NCBI GenBank assembly: GCA_963817075.1 | Contig: CAWFMT010000005.1 | Coordinates: 124,001 to 188,000 of the forward strand | Direction: 5' to 3' | DNA length: 64,000 nucleotides | Source: DASPKM01 sp963817075 | GTDB lineage: Bacteria > Bacteroidota > Bacteroidia > Chitinophagales > Chitinophagaceae | Shown: one piece after another, positions 26,640 through 36,254 of the stretch | Numbering within the stretch: position 1 is the first letter of the stretch | Layout: each line of letters opens with the position of its first letter | The notes under the pieces: generated by a model | The model's input: only the letters and a program-made list of their open reading frames with translations | What the model was told of the DNA's origin: nothing | The model's database searches: none | Position numbers and translations under genes: made by a program

Positions 26640-26732
26640 ATTCTTAACCGCAAAGACGCCAGGACGCAAAGCAACGCCAGGATATTCCTTGCGCACCCTT
26701 GCGCCTTCGTGCCTTTGCGGTTAAATCCTAAC
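26640..26732. repeat. Dispersed GCAAAGACGC inverted repeat
   Basis: The sequence 'aaccgcaaagacgccaggac ... gtgcctttgcggttaaat' is an inverted repeat with complementary ends over about 85 bp, placed between convergent genes. It is the cleanest example of this family in the window. Confidence 0.75.
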
Positions 26733-29054
26733 TTATTTCATCGATGTAATTCCTAAGGCCTTTCCATCAGTTCCCTTATTACTCAAGCTTGAACCGGGTG
26801 AAAGTTGAAAATTCAGTTTTGCTTCGTTTACAAAAACCGGTTTTACATTCAGCGGATTTCCTTTCAGAATATTATTATAGAAAGACTCAATTCTCCCAGA
26901 TTCATATAGATTGATGGCGCGTATGCTATTCTTGGTCCATCCGAAATCTTCAAACCAGATAGCTCTTCCACTCTTACCGCTATTATTGAAAAGAAGGTTT
27001 TTAAGGTCCGAATGCTGGACTCCATGCAGGCGAACCGCAAATCCTAACTCTGCATTCCCCACATTATTAAATGTGCAATGATCCATTGTTACGAATGGCC
27101 CTAATGAACTTTCATCAATTCCGCCTCGGTAAATATCAATAGCGCCATATAAGATCTTATTGAATACACAATTTTCAAAAACAATATTCTCCACATTATA
27201 ATAGCCTCTGTCTTCTTTTTCTGCAGCCAGACTAATAACATTACCGCTCAGATCGTTGAACAAACAATTCCTGAATATTATAGAATCAGCAAATGTTCCA
27301 GCATAGGCAGTGAAAGCCCTTCCGCCGCTAACATTAGTAAATACGCAATTATCAACTTTGAGGTTATAATGTTCAATTAGAGATTGACGGGCAGTCCGAA
27401 TAATTGTTTCTGCTACTCCGTTTGGTGAAGTGCCATCAAAATGAAGACCTGACAATTGCAAGCTGCCTCCATTTCCAATACTGAAAAATGCAAAACCTCC
27501 CCTTTCTCCATCAAATTGTATTATGGATTTTGTTGGGCTTTGAATTGTCAATGGAAGGTTTACCTCAATTGTTTTGGATAAGCGATAAGTTCCTTCTTCC
27601 AAAACCAGGATATCATTCGGTCCTGCCTTCACTGCTGCATCAAATAAACTATTCATTGCAACTGGTACATGAATGGTTCTTCCTTCGACTTTCTTACCTA
27701 CTGAAAAATGTTTTTTATCAAACCATGAAGCTCCGGTCACATCCGCACTAGTATACCTGCGAGCTGGTTCATTTTTTTTCACGGCATAGACAGAGGGCCA
27801 TTCATTGCCTTGATCATTGCGAAGCTTCAATCCAGTATTCAATACCGTTGTCAATTGTGGAGTATTGCTCCAATTCTCTTTAAAACTAAATCCTGAAATG
27901 TCATCGTACACTTTTACCATTGACGATTTCCTGGACTGAAAAAAAATATTTCCTTCCATTCTGACATTTTTCGGAACTGCTGTCCTCTCATAGTCCTTTC
28001 CAGCGCTGAGCTCGATATTATCGCAATCAATGAAATCATTGTTTGCAATTAGAACATCTTTAACGGGCTCGTATCTGATCAAAGGAGAATTGGGAACACC
28101 ATTCATAACGATCATAGCAGCTCTGAATCGTTCACCTTTCAGTTTATAAAAATAATTGCCGATAATCTTATGCCCATAGTTGATGATGCGTAGTCCACCC
28201 GTGAATGGTTTGTTATTACCAATGAAGAAATTCCCTTCAACAAGATTTCGGTTACCATGTCTTAAAACAAGACTGCCCTCACTCTCATAAAAAGTATTTC
28301 CTTTAATGATGTTATCTGATGCCTTGATTGATACCACTTCCGCTTCACCATCGCAGTGATAGAAAAAATTATTCTCTATTATAGTATTAGATGAAGTCAG
28401 TGAAAAAGTTGCATTCGCAAGACGGATGGTCTCACCTCCATTTCCTCCCATTCTGGGTCTCGTACCAAAGAAGTTATGGTGGATATGATGAAAATTTTTC
28501 TGATTCAATTCATTGTTCAATTCAACTACCAATACCGGCCCCAGGTTTTTCTTGTCTGAAAAATAATTGTGATCCACCTGGTTGTATCTTCCATACAACA
28601 GGACCCACACATCATCTTTCATGCGATTTGGATTATTGTAATCATAAACAACGCAATCATAAACCCGGCAATGGTTTGCAAGATGGGTAGCATCAGTCCG
28701 GAATTCAATTACGGCTGATCCGGGGGTATATCCATTCCTGAACATCAAACCTGAAACTTCAATATAATTTCCACCTAATCGCAAGCATGAAGTTCCTTCG
28801 AGAGTCAATTTACCCGGAGTTTCGGCAACTATTATGATTGGATCGGATTCGGTACCACTGGCAGTTATAACAAGGACAGCATCTTTCCAAATTCCATTTA
28901 AGAGGATGATGGAGTCGCCTGCCTTCAATTGTTGTGAAAGTTGATTAAAAGCATTAGCATCTGCGGCTCTGTAAGTATTCCCATTGGAGGAAACATGAAA
29001 ACCACAGATCAATAAAATTTGAACAAAAACCACACGCAGGAAAGATCGAATCAT
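26733..29054 (-). CDS. Polysaccharide lyase family 6 (alginate lyase / chondroitinase B type)
   Basis: This 773-residue exported protein has signal sequence MIRSFLRVVFVQILLICGFHVSS. The right-handed beta-helix contains HHNFFGTRPRMGGNGGETIRL (about 190-215; calcium/substrate region). It also has AEVVSIKASDNIIKGNTF and GSLVLRHGNRNLVEGNFF, which hold the Lys and Arg catalytic pair of PL6 enzymes. A second beta-helix module (about 470-750) follows, as in two-domain PL6 members. Substrate (alginate versus dermatan sulfate) cannot be settled by eye. No SusCD genes are adjacent. Confidence 0.88.
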   Translation of the reverse strand: MIRSFLRVVFVQILLICGFHVSSNGNTYRAADANAFNQLSQQLKAGDSIILLNGIWKDAVLVITASGTESDPIIIVAETPGKLTLEGTSCLRLGGNYIEVSGLMFRNGYTPGSAVIEFRTDATHLANHCRVYDCVVYDYNNPNRMKDDVWVLLYGRYNQVDHNYFSDKKNLGPVLVVELNNELNQKNFHHIHHNFFGTRPRMGGNGGETIRLANATFSLTSSNTIIENNFFYHCDGEAEVVSIKASDNIIKGNTFYESEGSLVLRHGNRNLVEGNFFIGNNKPFTGGLRIINYGHKIIGNYFYKLKGERFRAAMIVMNGVPNSPLIRYEPVKDVLIANNDFIDCDNIELSAGKDYERTAVPKNVRMEGNIFFQSRKSSMVKVYDDISGFSFKENWSNTPQLTTVLNTGLKLRNDQGNEWPSVYAVKKNEPARRYTSADVTGASWFDKKHFSVGKKVEGRTIHVPVAMNSLFDAAVKAGPNDILVLEEGTYRLSKTIEVNLPLTIQSPTKSIIQFDGERGGFAFFSIGNGGSLQLSGLHFDGTSPNGVAETIIRTARQSLIEHYNLKVDNCVFTNVSGGRAFTAYAGTFADSIIFRNCLFNDLSGNVISLAAEKEDRGYYNVENIVFENCVFNKILYGAIDIYRGGIDESSLGPFVTMDHCTFNNVGNAELGFAVRLHGVQHSDLKNLLFNNSGKSGRAIWFEDFGWTKNSIRAINLYESGRIESFYNNILKGNPLNVKPVFVNEAKLNFQLSPGSSLSNKGTDGKALGITSMK

Positions 29055-29136
29055 ATATGTTGGTTTTGAAATAATTATGATCGAAGAAGAAATCCTTTCT
29101 TGAGACGAATTCCTGTTTATTTCATTGGACTGAATA

Positions 29137-30174
29137 CTACAGGCCGAGAGATAAATTTTCGCCTGGTTTGTTCAGAGGTCTTCTTTTCAAATGCTCATAA
29201 GCCTTGGATGTGACTTCTCTTCCCCGCGGTGTTCTTTGCAGAAAACCTTCCTGGATAAGAAAAGGTTCATAAACTTCTTCCAATGTACCCGATTCTTCAC
29301 CTACAGCTGTGGCAATAGTTGTAATGCCCACAGGTCCTCCCTTGAATTTATCAATGATGGTTGTAAGTATTTTGTTGTCCATCTCATCCAGGCCATGCTC
29401 ATCAACATTTAGTGCACGAAGGGAATGCTGCGTAATTCCGAGATCAATAACTCCTGTTCCAATAACCTGCGCAAAATCTCTCACCCTTCTTAATAAACCA
29501 TTTGCAATCCTAGGTGTGCCCCTGCTTCGTCTTCCTATTTCTGCAGCGGCATCAGAGGTTACGCGCGTTCCAAGGATCTTGGCCGAGCGAAGGATAATGC
29601 TGTTTAATGTTTCTGCATTGTAATATTCCAACCTTGACTTAATTGCAAATCGTGATAATAATGGAGCAGTTAATAAGCCACTCCTGGTAGTTGCCCCAAT
29701 TAAAGTAAATGGATTCAGGTTCAATTGTATACTTCGGGCATTGGGTCCGGTATCTATCATGATATCAATTCGGTAATCTTCCATTGCAGCATACAAATAT
29801 TCTTCAACAACAGTGCTTAAGCGGTGAATCTCATCTATAAAGAGAACATCATTAGGTTCAAGATTGGTTAGTAAGCCTGCCAGATCACCAGGTTTTTCAA
29901 TTACGGGTCCTGATGTTTCGCGAATATTTACACCTAGTTCGTTGGCAACAATTCTGCTTAGTGTAGTCTTACCCAAACCAGGAGGGCCATGAAAAAGAAC
30001 ATGGTCTAGAGCTTCGCCTCGCATCTTGGCCGCACGAATAAAAATCTTGAGATTATCAATGATCTGGAGCTGACCTGCAAATTCACTAATGATTGACGGC
30101 CGGATTGTATTCTCAAACTCCTTCTCCGCCGATGTAAGCGTTGCTTTTTCTGAATTCAGATTTAGGTTGGACAT
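29137..30174 (-). CDS. ruvB: Holliday junction branch migration helicase RuvB
   Basis: This 345-residue AAA+ motor drives branch migration with RuvA. The Walker A is GPPGLGKTT near residue 64, Walker B/DEIH is VLFIDEIHRL, and the sensor-type segment GATTRSGLLTAPLLSRF is present. The C-terminal winged helix ends with FLQRTPRGREVTSKAY. Full length with no anomalies. ruvA is not adjacent, as is common in Bacteroidota. Confidence 0.97.
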   Translation of the reverse strand: MSNLNLNSEKATLTSAEKEFENTIRPSIISEFAGQLQIIDNLKIFIRAAKMRGEALDHVLFHGPPGLGKTTLSRIVANELGVNIRETSGPVIEKPGDLAGLLTNLEPNDVLFIDEIHRLSTVVEEYLYAAMEDYRIDIMIDTGPNARSIQLNLNPFTLIGATTRSGLLTAPLLSRFAIKSRLEYYNAETLNSIILRSAKILGTRVTSDAAAEIGRRSRGTPRIANGLLRRVRDFAQVIGTGVIDLGITQHSLRALNVDEHGLDEMDNKILTTIIDKFKGGPVGITTIATAVGEESGTLEEVYEPFLIQEGFLQRTPRGREVTSKAYEHLKRRPLNKPGENLSLGL

Positions 30175-30224
30175 AGAGTTCTACAAACGTAAAACGATTC
30201 AATGAGGCTACCAATAAAGATCCA

Positions 30225-30372
30225 AATATCAAAAAACAAATCTCAAAAAAGAAGAGGCAATTCATAATCACCAAATTTGATAGTATGGTGATTTTAAGCG
30301 ACCAGTCTTTTTGATAATTTCTTCTTTTTGTTTGGCTTTTGTTGCTTGGTACTTGGTTCTTTCCATAGGTAA
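30225..30372. repeat. AATTTCAAA/TTGGTACTTGG-type dispersed repeat
   Basis: The pattern 'atcaaaaaacaaatctcaaa' ... 'ttgtttggcttttgttgcttggtacttgg' is shared with spacers near 1636, 39327 and 58940. No gene is supported. The downstream gene's promoter begins at its right edge. Confidence 0.55.
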
Positions 30373-30378
30373 ATTCCT

Positions 30379-30386
30379 TAACTTTC
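30379..30386 (+). promoter_or_regulatory. Probable -7 box TAACTTTC close to the start codon
   Basis: It matches TAnnTTT at seven specified positions and lies only 4 bp before the ATG at 30391. If used, the transcript would be almost leaderless. Confidence 0.4.
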
Positions 30387-30390
30387 TTCT

Positions 30391-31053
30391 ATGTATTCAA
30401 AGCAATTAAAAATTGGAGTTCTGGGATCTGGTATCGTTGGACAGGTATTGGCATCTGCCTTTCTAAAAGAAGGTCATCCCGTGATGATTGGTACCAGAGA
30501 TCCTTCAAAAGATCAGATTGTCAAATGGAAGGGAGAAAATCCTGGTTCAGAGGCAGGCACATTTGAACAAACAGCAATATTTGCCGATCTCATTGTTCTT
30601 GCTACTTCCGGCAGCGCAATATTATCAGCAATTGAAATGGGAGGAAAAGAAAACTTCTCGGGAAAGATAGTGATAGACGCTACTAACCCCCTTGCCATGG
30701 AGGCTCCTGTAAAAGGTGTATTAAAATTTTTCACTACCCTCGAGCATTCACTCATGGAAATGATCCAGGATAAAATTCCCGAAGCGCGCGTTGTAAAAGC
30801 ATTCAACAGCGTTGGAAATTCGTACATGTATAAGCCAGTTTTACAGGGTGGAAAGCCTACCATGTTCATCTGTGGAAATGATGAAGAAGCAAAAAAAACC
30901 GTTACGGCAATACTTTCTGATTTTGGGTGGGAAACTGAAGACATGGGCTTCGTGGAATCTGCGCGGGCTATTGAGCCTCTTTGCATTCTCTGGTGTATCC
31001 CGGGTATCAATTCCAACAAGTGGAATCATGCATTTAAATTACTGAGAGGCTGA
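30391..31053 (+). CDS. NADP-dependent F420-reductase-like oxidoreductase
   Basis: This 220-residue Rossmann protein has IGVLGSGIVGQVLASAFLKEGHPVMIGTRDP at the N-terminus (dinucleotide-binding GxGxxG, then basic residues suiting NADP). It also has VIDATNPLAM and VVKAFNSVG, typical of the F420-dependent NADP reductase-like family (COG2085). In bacteria lacking F420, the electron acceptor is unknown. It is monocistronic, followed by a dispersed repeat. Confidence 0.8.
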   Translation: MYSKQLKIGVLGSGIVGQVLASAFLKEGHPVMIGTRDPSKDQIVKWKGENPGSEAGTFEQTAIFADLIVLATSGSAILSAIEMGGKENFSGKIVIDATNPLAMEAPVKGVLKFFTTLEHSLMEMIQDKIPEARVVKAFNSVGNSYMYKPVLQGGKPTMFICGNDEEAKKTVTAILSDFGWETEDMGFVESARAIEPLCILWCIPGINSNKWNHAFKLLRG

Positions 31054-31059
31054 AAGGAA

Positions 31060-31140
31060 TTTATCCGCGAAGAAACAAAGACGCAAAGTTCGCCAAGAAA
31101 TCCTTGCGTTACCTTGTTTCCTGGCGCCTTTGCGGTTAAA
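31060..31140. repeat. GCAAAGACGC-type repeat between convergent genes
   Basis: The sequence 'gaagaaacaaagacgcaaag ... tggcgcctttgcggttaaat' lies between the stop codons of two convergent genes. Its last bases overlap the stop of the M23 peptidase gene. Confidence 0.65.
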
Positions 31141-31864
31141 TCAAATATTGTTGCATACGCAAAATCAGATCAGGATCAGGGCAATTCTCTAAATATCTCT
31201 CTCGTTCGGAATACTTGCAAACGCCTGGATAATCACCTTCATTTAATTCAACATCCTCTATAACCTGGAAGTGAAGATGCGGTGGCCAGTGTCCGTTTTC
31301 ATTTGGTTTTCCAAAATGACCAATCACATCTCCCCTGCTTACATATTTTCCTTCCTGGAGTGTGGTAAGATCTTCCAGGCTAAGATGACCATACAAGGTG
31401 TAAAAAGGTATTCCATCCAATTGATGAAGAAGAATTATGGTTGATCCATAGTCGCCATAGTGGTTGTTGAATGCAAAACTATGAACCATCCCCCCTAAAG
31501 GTGCATACACGATAGTTCCAACTTCTCCCCAGATATCAACTCCCAAATGTAGTCGCCTAGGTTCAGGCTCTTTGGCTCCTGTCTTTAGGATAGTGGGTCG
31601 AGTTCCATTAAATAATTCACTTCTTGAATAAACCGCTCTTAGTTCATTGTATCCACCAATCAGGTATTTTGCTTTGGCATTCTTTCGCGCCTTATCGATA
31701 TACTCTGAAAATTTATCAGTTTCGTTGAAAATCTCCTCAGTCATTTCTCCATTTGCAGCTGTCAGATCCAATCCTATTATCTTATCCTTTTTGGGATTAA
31801 AGGGAACAACGCTATGAAATTCGTGTTGATATTTTCTAAGAATATTTCCTAATCGTGTTCTCAT
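31136..31864 (-). CDS. M23-family metallopeptidase (peptidoglycan hydrolase-like)
   Basis: This 242-residue protein has the LytM zinc-site motifs: HLGVDIWG (first His/Asp), FYTLYGHLS and HWPPHLHFQV. The protein would cleave peptidoglycan cross-bridges if exported, but no signal peptide is visible. The N-terminal 110 residues are unlike common M23 accessory domains and may position the substrate. Family members without signals occur in Bacteroidota, with unclear location. Confidence 0.82.
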   Translation of the reverse strand: MRTRLGNILRKYQHEFHSVVPFNPKKDKIIGLDLTAANGEMTEEIFNETDKFSEYIDKARKNAKAKYLIGGYNELRAVYSRSELFNGTRPTILKTGAKEPEPRRLHLGVDIWGEVGTIVYAPLGGMVHSFAFNNHYGDYGSTIILLHQLDGIPFYTLYGHLSLEDLTTLQEGKYVSRGDVIGHFGKPNENGHWPPHLHFQVIEDVELNEGDYPGVCKYSERERYLENCPDPDLILRMQQYLI

Positions 31865-31918
31865 AATCCTGGTCTCCGAACATTTTTAAAATATTCAGTT
31901 TTTACTTTCCTCTAATAA

Positions 31919-32767
31919 TTATAATACTACTCTTGCAATTACCGGAAAATGATCAGAAGAAAATCTTCCCTGTCTTGCTTCTGAAAGTGTTGCATGTTTC
32001 AGCACCTTGACTCCATTCTTCACGAATATATAATCTATCGGATCGTTGCCCGACTCCATGGCTCTAAATGCACTGAACGTACTATTTGGTCCATAATGCG
32101 GCATGGCGGAAATCCCCTTTGTATCAATGAGCTTAAAGGGTACTTCAGCATTCACAATAACCTGGATAGGTTCATCCGAGGGTTTGGAATTGAAATCACC
32201 TGTTACAATTACTTGAGATTTACCAGCTATCTCCTGAACCTTCTTAATCAACATTGCAGCACTTTCTCTTCGGGCTATTTTTCCTATATGATCAAAGTGA
32301 GTATTGAAATGGTAGAAAGTCTTTTTTGTTTTCTTGTCCCGGAATTTCGCCCAGGTGACTATCCTAGTGATCTGCGCATCCCAGCCCTTGCTTCCAGGCA
32401 CCTCAGGTTGCTCAGAAAGCCAGAAGGTTTTTGTTTCAAGAAGCTGTAACCTGTTCTTATCATAAAAAATAGCAGAGTATTCCCCTTTCTGCTTACCATC
32501 GTCCCTGGCTCCTCCTACATACGCAAAGTTTGGCAATCGTTCCTGCAGATCCATCATTTGGTCGTGCAGGGCTTCCTGTACTCCAAGGAGATGTGTTTCA
32601 TAAAATAAAACCTGACTGGCGGCAAAATCCTTGCGATGAGGCCAGGCATTTAGACTATCGTTTGGAGTATTCAAACGAATATTGAAAGTCATTACATTGA
32701 GTGGTTCCTGGCCCAGGGAACACATGTAAAAAAATGCCATAAATAATAAAGTGATCCAATATTTCAT
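31919..32767 (-). CDS. Secreted endonuclease/exonuclease/phosphatase-family protein
   Basis: This encodes 282 residues with an N-terminal signal (MKYWITLLFMAFFYMCSLGQ). EEP-fold motifs are LNVMTFNIRLNTPND (Asn metal ligand), LGVQEALHDQM (Glu), FNTHFDH, VIVTGDFNSKPSDEP and a final SSDHFPVIARV (Asp-His). Members act on phosphodiesters or sugar phosphates; the actual substrate is unknown. It lies divergently from the S41 protease gene. Confidence 0.87.
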   Translation of the reverse strand: MKYWITLLFMAFFYMCSLGQEPLNVMTFNIRLNTPNDSLNAWPHRKDFAASQVLFYETHLLGVQEALHDQMMDLQERLPNFAYVGGARDDGKQKGEYSAIFYDKNRLQLLETKTFWLSEQPEVPGSKGWDAQITRIVTWAKFRDKKTKKTFYHFNTHFDHIGKIARRESAAMLIKKVQEIAGKSQVIVTGDFNSKPSDEPIQVIVNAEVPFKLIDTKGISAMPHYGPNSTFSAFRAMESGNDPIDYIFVKNGVKVLKHATLSEARQGRFSSDHFPVIARVVL

Positions 32768-32826
32768 TGCTTTGATTTTATAAAATAACCGTTCATATAT
32801 TTATTTGCCTTGCAATAGAAACCATG

Positions 32827-32858
32827 TTGCTCCTGCATTTCCTGCTTCCTTATCTTTA
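32827..32858 (+). promoter_or_regulatory. Probable promoter of the S41 protease gene
   Basis: A TATCTTTA -7 box (32851-32858) with TTG at 32827-32829 gives a 21-bp spacer, close to the Bacteroidota consensus. The ATG follows 25 bp later. Confidence 0.5.
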
Positions 32859-32883
32859 GTCCCACTAACTAAAAACTCATTCA

Positions 32884-35800
32884 ATGAGAAAGATTGTATG
32901 CTTCATTGCAATGGCAATCTCAGCCTTGCCATTGACAGCGCAAAATAATGCATTATGGTTGCGCAATCCCGCCATCTCACCAGATGGCAAAACTATCGTT
33001 TTCGGGTATAAAGGAGATTTGTACAAAGTTCCGTCCTCTGGCGGGGAGGCAATCCCACTAACCATTCATGAGGCATTTGACCAAATGCCTGTCTGGAGCC
33101 ATGACGGGAAATGGATCGCTTTTGCAAGTGATCGTTACGGGAATATGGATGTTTACGTTATGCCTTCTTCAGGCGGGGAAGCTAAAAGGCTCACCTATCA
33201 TTCTGCACCAGATTATCCATACGATTTCAGCCCCGACAATAAAACTGTTCTTTTTGGAACTAACAGGAATGACATTTATACTTCTGCAAGATTTCCACAA
33301 CGCGGCCTGTTTCAAAAACTTTATCAGGTACCAGTAACAGGTGGCAGGTCAGTAATGTATCTCTCTGCCGGTTCTGAATTTGCACGATTCAATTCTAAGG
33401 GTGATAAACTAATCTTCCAGGACCGCAAGGGATTTGAAGATGCATATCGCAAGCATCATACATCTGCGGTGACCCGAGACATTTGGGTTTACGATACAAA
33501 AAAAGATGAGTACACACAGGTTTCATCATTCAATGGAGAAGACAGGGAACCGATCTGGGGAACTGATGACAATTCATTCTATTATCTGAGCGAAAAAGAC
33601 GGCAGCCAGAATATTTACAAGGCATCGCTCACATCCAAAGAAGCTGTCCCAGTAACCAGGTTGAAAGAACATCCCGTCAGGAATCTGACAAGAGCAAATG
33701 ACGGAACTCTTTGTTTCACTTATAATGGTGAAGTGTTTACTATGAAAGATAATGGTACTCCTTCAAAAGTGAAGGTTGCTATTAATACCGACACCAGGGG
33801 TAATGATGAAAAGATCCTGCCTATCAACACCGGTGTAACTCAAACTTCACTTTCGCCAAATGGAAAAGAGATTGCATTTGTCGTTCGTGGTGAGGTGTTT
33901 GTAACATCAGTTGAAGGCGGACTTACAAAACGTATCACCAACACTCCTGAGCAAGAAAGAACAGTGGCCTTCAGCTCTGATGGCCGTTCGCTTTATTATG
34001 CAACAGAAAGAGGTGATAGCTGGGATATTTATCGGGCTTATATAGAAAGGAAGGAAGAACCTTATTTCTATGCATCAACTGTTGTTAAGGAAGAACCTTT
34101 GATCGCTACAGAGACTGAAGAATTTCAGCCTGTAGTATCTCCTGATGGAAAAGAGATCGCTTACCTAGAAGAAAGAAATATTCTTAAAGTATATAACCTG
34201 GCAGGAAAGAAAAGCAGGGTAATTGTACCTAAAGGAATCAATTTTTCCTATGCCGATGGTGATCAATCCTTTAACTGGTCTCCGGATGGAAAATGGATCG
34301 CATTCAATTCTCAGGAAGGAAGATATGGGCCTTCAGAAGTTGCGGTGATGAAAGCTGATGGAAGCGGCGAGAGAAGAAATCTTACTCAGAGTGGGTTCTT
34401 CGATGGAGGTGCATCATGGGCTTTCGGAGGAAAAGCAATGCTTTGGGTATCTGATCGCGACGGTAAAAAACCTCTCGCCTTACAAGGTGCAAGGGAATTG
34501 GACATCTATGCGATGTTTTTTGATCAGGATGCTTTTGACAGATTCAAGCTTACAAAAGATGAATTCACACTCCTGAAAGAAAAAGAAGAAAAAGATAAAG
34601 CAGAAGCTAAAAAAGATACGGCAAACAAGATACCTCCACCGCCAAAAGGCTGGGAACCAAATTTCACTGGAATCGATAATCGCAAGCTGCGCCTTTCAAT
34701 TAATTCAATAAATATTTCTGATTATACGATGAGTGCAGATGGCGAGAAATTGTTCTTCCTTGCCAGGATGGATAAGGGATATGATCTCTGGATGACCAAT
34801 CCACGCACCAAGGAAACAAGACTTGTCGCAAAACTGGATGGAGGTCCTGCAGGTATGGATCTTTCAAAAGATGGCAAGAGCATCTATGTTGTTAGTGACG
34901 GTCGAATAATGAAAGTTGATGCAGAAAGCGGCAGACCATCCCCGGTAATAGTGAATGGAGAAATGGTTTTGAAAGCCAATGAGGAAAGGAAATACATTTT
35001 TGATCATGCATGGAGACAGGTTACCAAAAAATTCTATGATCCAAAAATCCATGGCATAAATTGGAAAGGGTTCCATGATAATTATGAAAAATTTCTTCCC
35101 CATATCAATAACAATTACGATTTCCAGGAATTGCTAAGTGAATTATTGGGCGAATTAAATGCCTCACATACTGGTGGACGTTATGCTCCACCTCAGCTTA
35201 ATACCGATGTTACAGCCAGCCTTGGATTGTTATATGATGAGATGTTTGCCGGACCAGGCTTAAAGGTGATGGAAGTTCTTGAAGCCGGACCACTGACCAA
35301 TGCTGTCACCAAGATCAAAAAAGGAATAGTTATAGAAAAGATAGATGGAGTGAGCATTACTGATGAAATGGATTGGTCAAGACTATTGAATCGCAGAGCA
35401 GGAAAAAATACTTTGCTTAGCTTATATGATCCCGAAACAAAAACAAGATGGGATGAAGTAACCAAACCTATTACTCCTGGAGAAGAACAAACACTCTTGT
35501 ATGACCGTTGGGTTAGAAATAACAGGAAAAGAGTTGAAGAGCTTTCAGGTGGCAAGGTTGGATACATACATGTGCAGGGAATGAACGATGCTAGTTACCG
35601 TACAGTATGGGAAGATGTGCTGGGAAAATCCATCACTAAAGATGCGCTGATCGTAGACACCCGTTTCAATGGTGGTGGAAACCTTCACGAGGACCTGGTG
35701 ACTTTCCTAAGTGGAAAAAAATATATGGAGTTTGCTCCACAGAGCGTTCGACTAGGATCTAGTGAACCTCGTGGAAGATGGAGTAATCCATCTGTGGTTT

Positions 35801-36132
35801 TAATGAGTGAGAGCAATTATTCTGACGCTCATCTCTTTCCATATGCATACAATGCACTGGGTGTAGGAAAATTAATAGGTATGCCAGTAGCAGGAACCGG
35901 AACGGCAGTTTGGTGGGAAACCCAGATCGATCCAACACTTGTATTCGGTATTCCAATGGTTGCATTTATTGGAAAAGAAGGTCGCCCGGTTGAGAATTTG
36001 CAATTGGAACCAGATATCAAAGTTCCAAACGATTTCAAATCTCTTCTGGCTGGTAAAGATCAACAGTTGGAAAGAGCAGTGAAGGAAATGCTGGATGAGA
36101 TCAGTAAGAGCAAAGAGAAGAAGGGATTCTGA
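32884..36132 (+). CDS. Tricorn-like S41B peptidase
   Basis: This 1082-residue protein has a signal peptide (MRKIVCFIAMAISALPLTAQ). Residues about 25-560 contain repeated WD/PD40-like blades (ISPDGKTIVFGYKGDLY, PVWSHDGKWIAFASD, SPDGKWIAFNSQEGRYG), the tricorn beta-propellers. A Lys/Glu-rich linker at about 565-590 precedes another propeller. The protease half follows: a PDZ-like domain (GPGLKVMEVLEAGPL) and the catalytic core VGYIHVQGMND, ALIVDTRFNGGGNLHEDL and MSESNYSDAHLFPYAY, where the Ser-Asp pair holds the nucleophile. These enzymes degrade peptides in the periplasm. Confidence 0.93.
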   Translation: MRKIVCFIAMAISALPLTAQNNALWLRNPAISPDGKTIVFGYKGDLYKVPSSGGEAIPLTIHEAFDQMPVWSHDGKWIAFASDRYGNMDVYVMPSSGGEAKRLTYHSAPDYPYDFSPDNKTVLFGTNRNDIYTSARFPQRGLFQKLYQVPVTGGRSVMYLSAGSEFARFNSKGDKLIFQDRKGFEDAYRKHHTSAVTRDIWVYDTKKDEYTQVSSFNGEDREPIWGTDDNSFYYLSEKDGSQNIYKASLTSKEAVPVTRLKEHPVRNLTRANDGTLCFTYNGEVFTMKDNGTPSKVKVAINTDTRGNDEKILPINTGVTQTSLSPNGKEIAFVVRGEVFVTSVEGGLTKRITNTPEQERTVAFSSDGRSLYYATERGDSWDIYRAYIERKEEPYFYASTVVKEEPLIATETEEFQPVVSPDGKEIAYLEERNILKVYNLAGKKSRVIVPKGINFSYADGDQSFNWSPDGKWIAFNSQEGRYGPSEVAVMKADGSGERRNLTQSGFFDGGASWAFGGKAMLWVSDRDGKKPLALQGARELDIYAMFFDQDAFDRFKLTKDEFTLLKEKEEKDKAEAKKDTANKIPPPPKGWEPNFTGIDNRKLRLSINSINISDYTMSADGEKLFFLARMDKGYDLWMTNPRTKETRLVAKLDGGPAGMDLSKDGKSIYVVSDGRIMKVDAESGRPSPVIVNGEMVLKANEERKYIFDHAWRQVTKKFYDPKIHGINWKGFHDNYEKFLPHINNNYDFQELLSELLGELNASHTGGRYAPPQLNTDVTASLGLLYDEMFAGPGLKVMEVLEAGPLTNAVTKIKKGIVIEKIDGVSITDEMDWSRLLNRRAGKNTLLSLYDPETKTRWDEVTKPITPGEEQTLLYDRWVRNNRKRVEELSGGKVGYIHVQGMNDASYRTVWEDVLGKSITKDALIVDTRFNGGGNLHEDLVTFLSGKKYMEFAPQSVRLGSSEPRGRWSNPSVVLMSESNYSDAHLFPYAYNALGVGKLIGMPVAGTGTAVWWETQIDPTLVFGIPMVAFIGKEGRPVENLQLEPDIKVPNDFKSLLAGKDQQLERAVKEMLDEISKSKEKKGF

Positions 36133-36184
36133 TAAGTTGAGTAGTTGATTGGTTGAATCGTTAATTTGAACGATAATTAATTTC

Positions 36185-36211
36185 AAAGCCCTGGCATTCG
36201 CCGGGGCTTTT
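36185..36211 (+). terminator. Terminator after the S41 peptidase gene
   Basis: The strong hairpin AAAGCCCTGGC / GCCGGGGCTTT is followed by a short T run, 52 bp after the stop codon. Confidence 0.75.
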
Positions 36212-36254
36212 GAATTGAAGGAAGTGGGAGGTTAGAGGTCGGAAGTCTGAGAGC

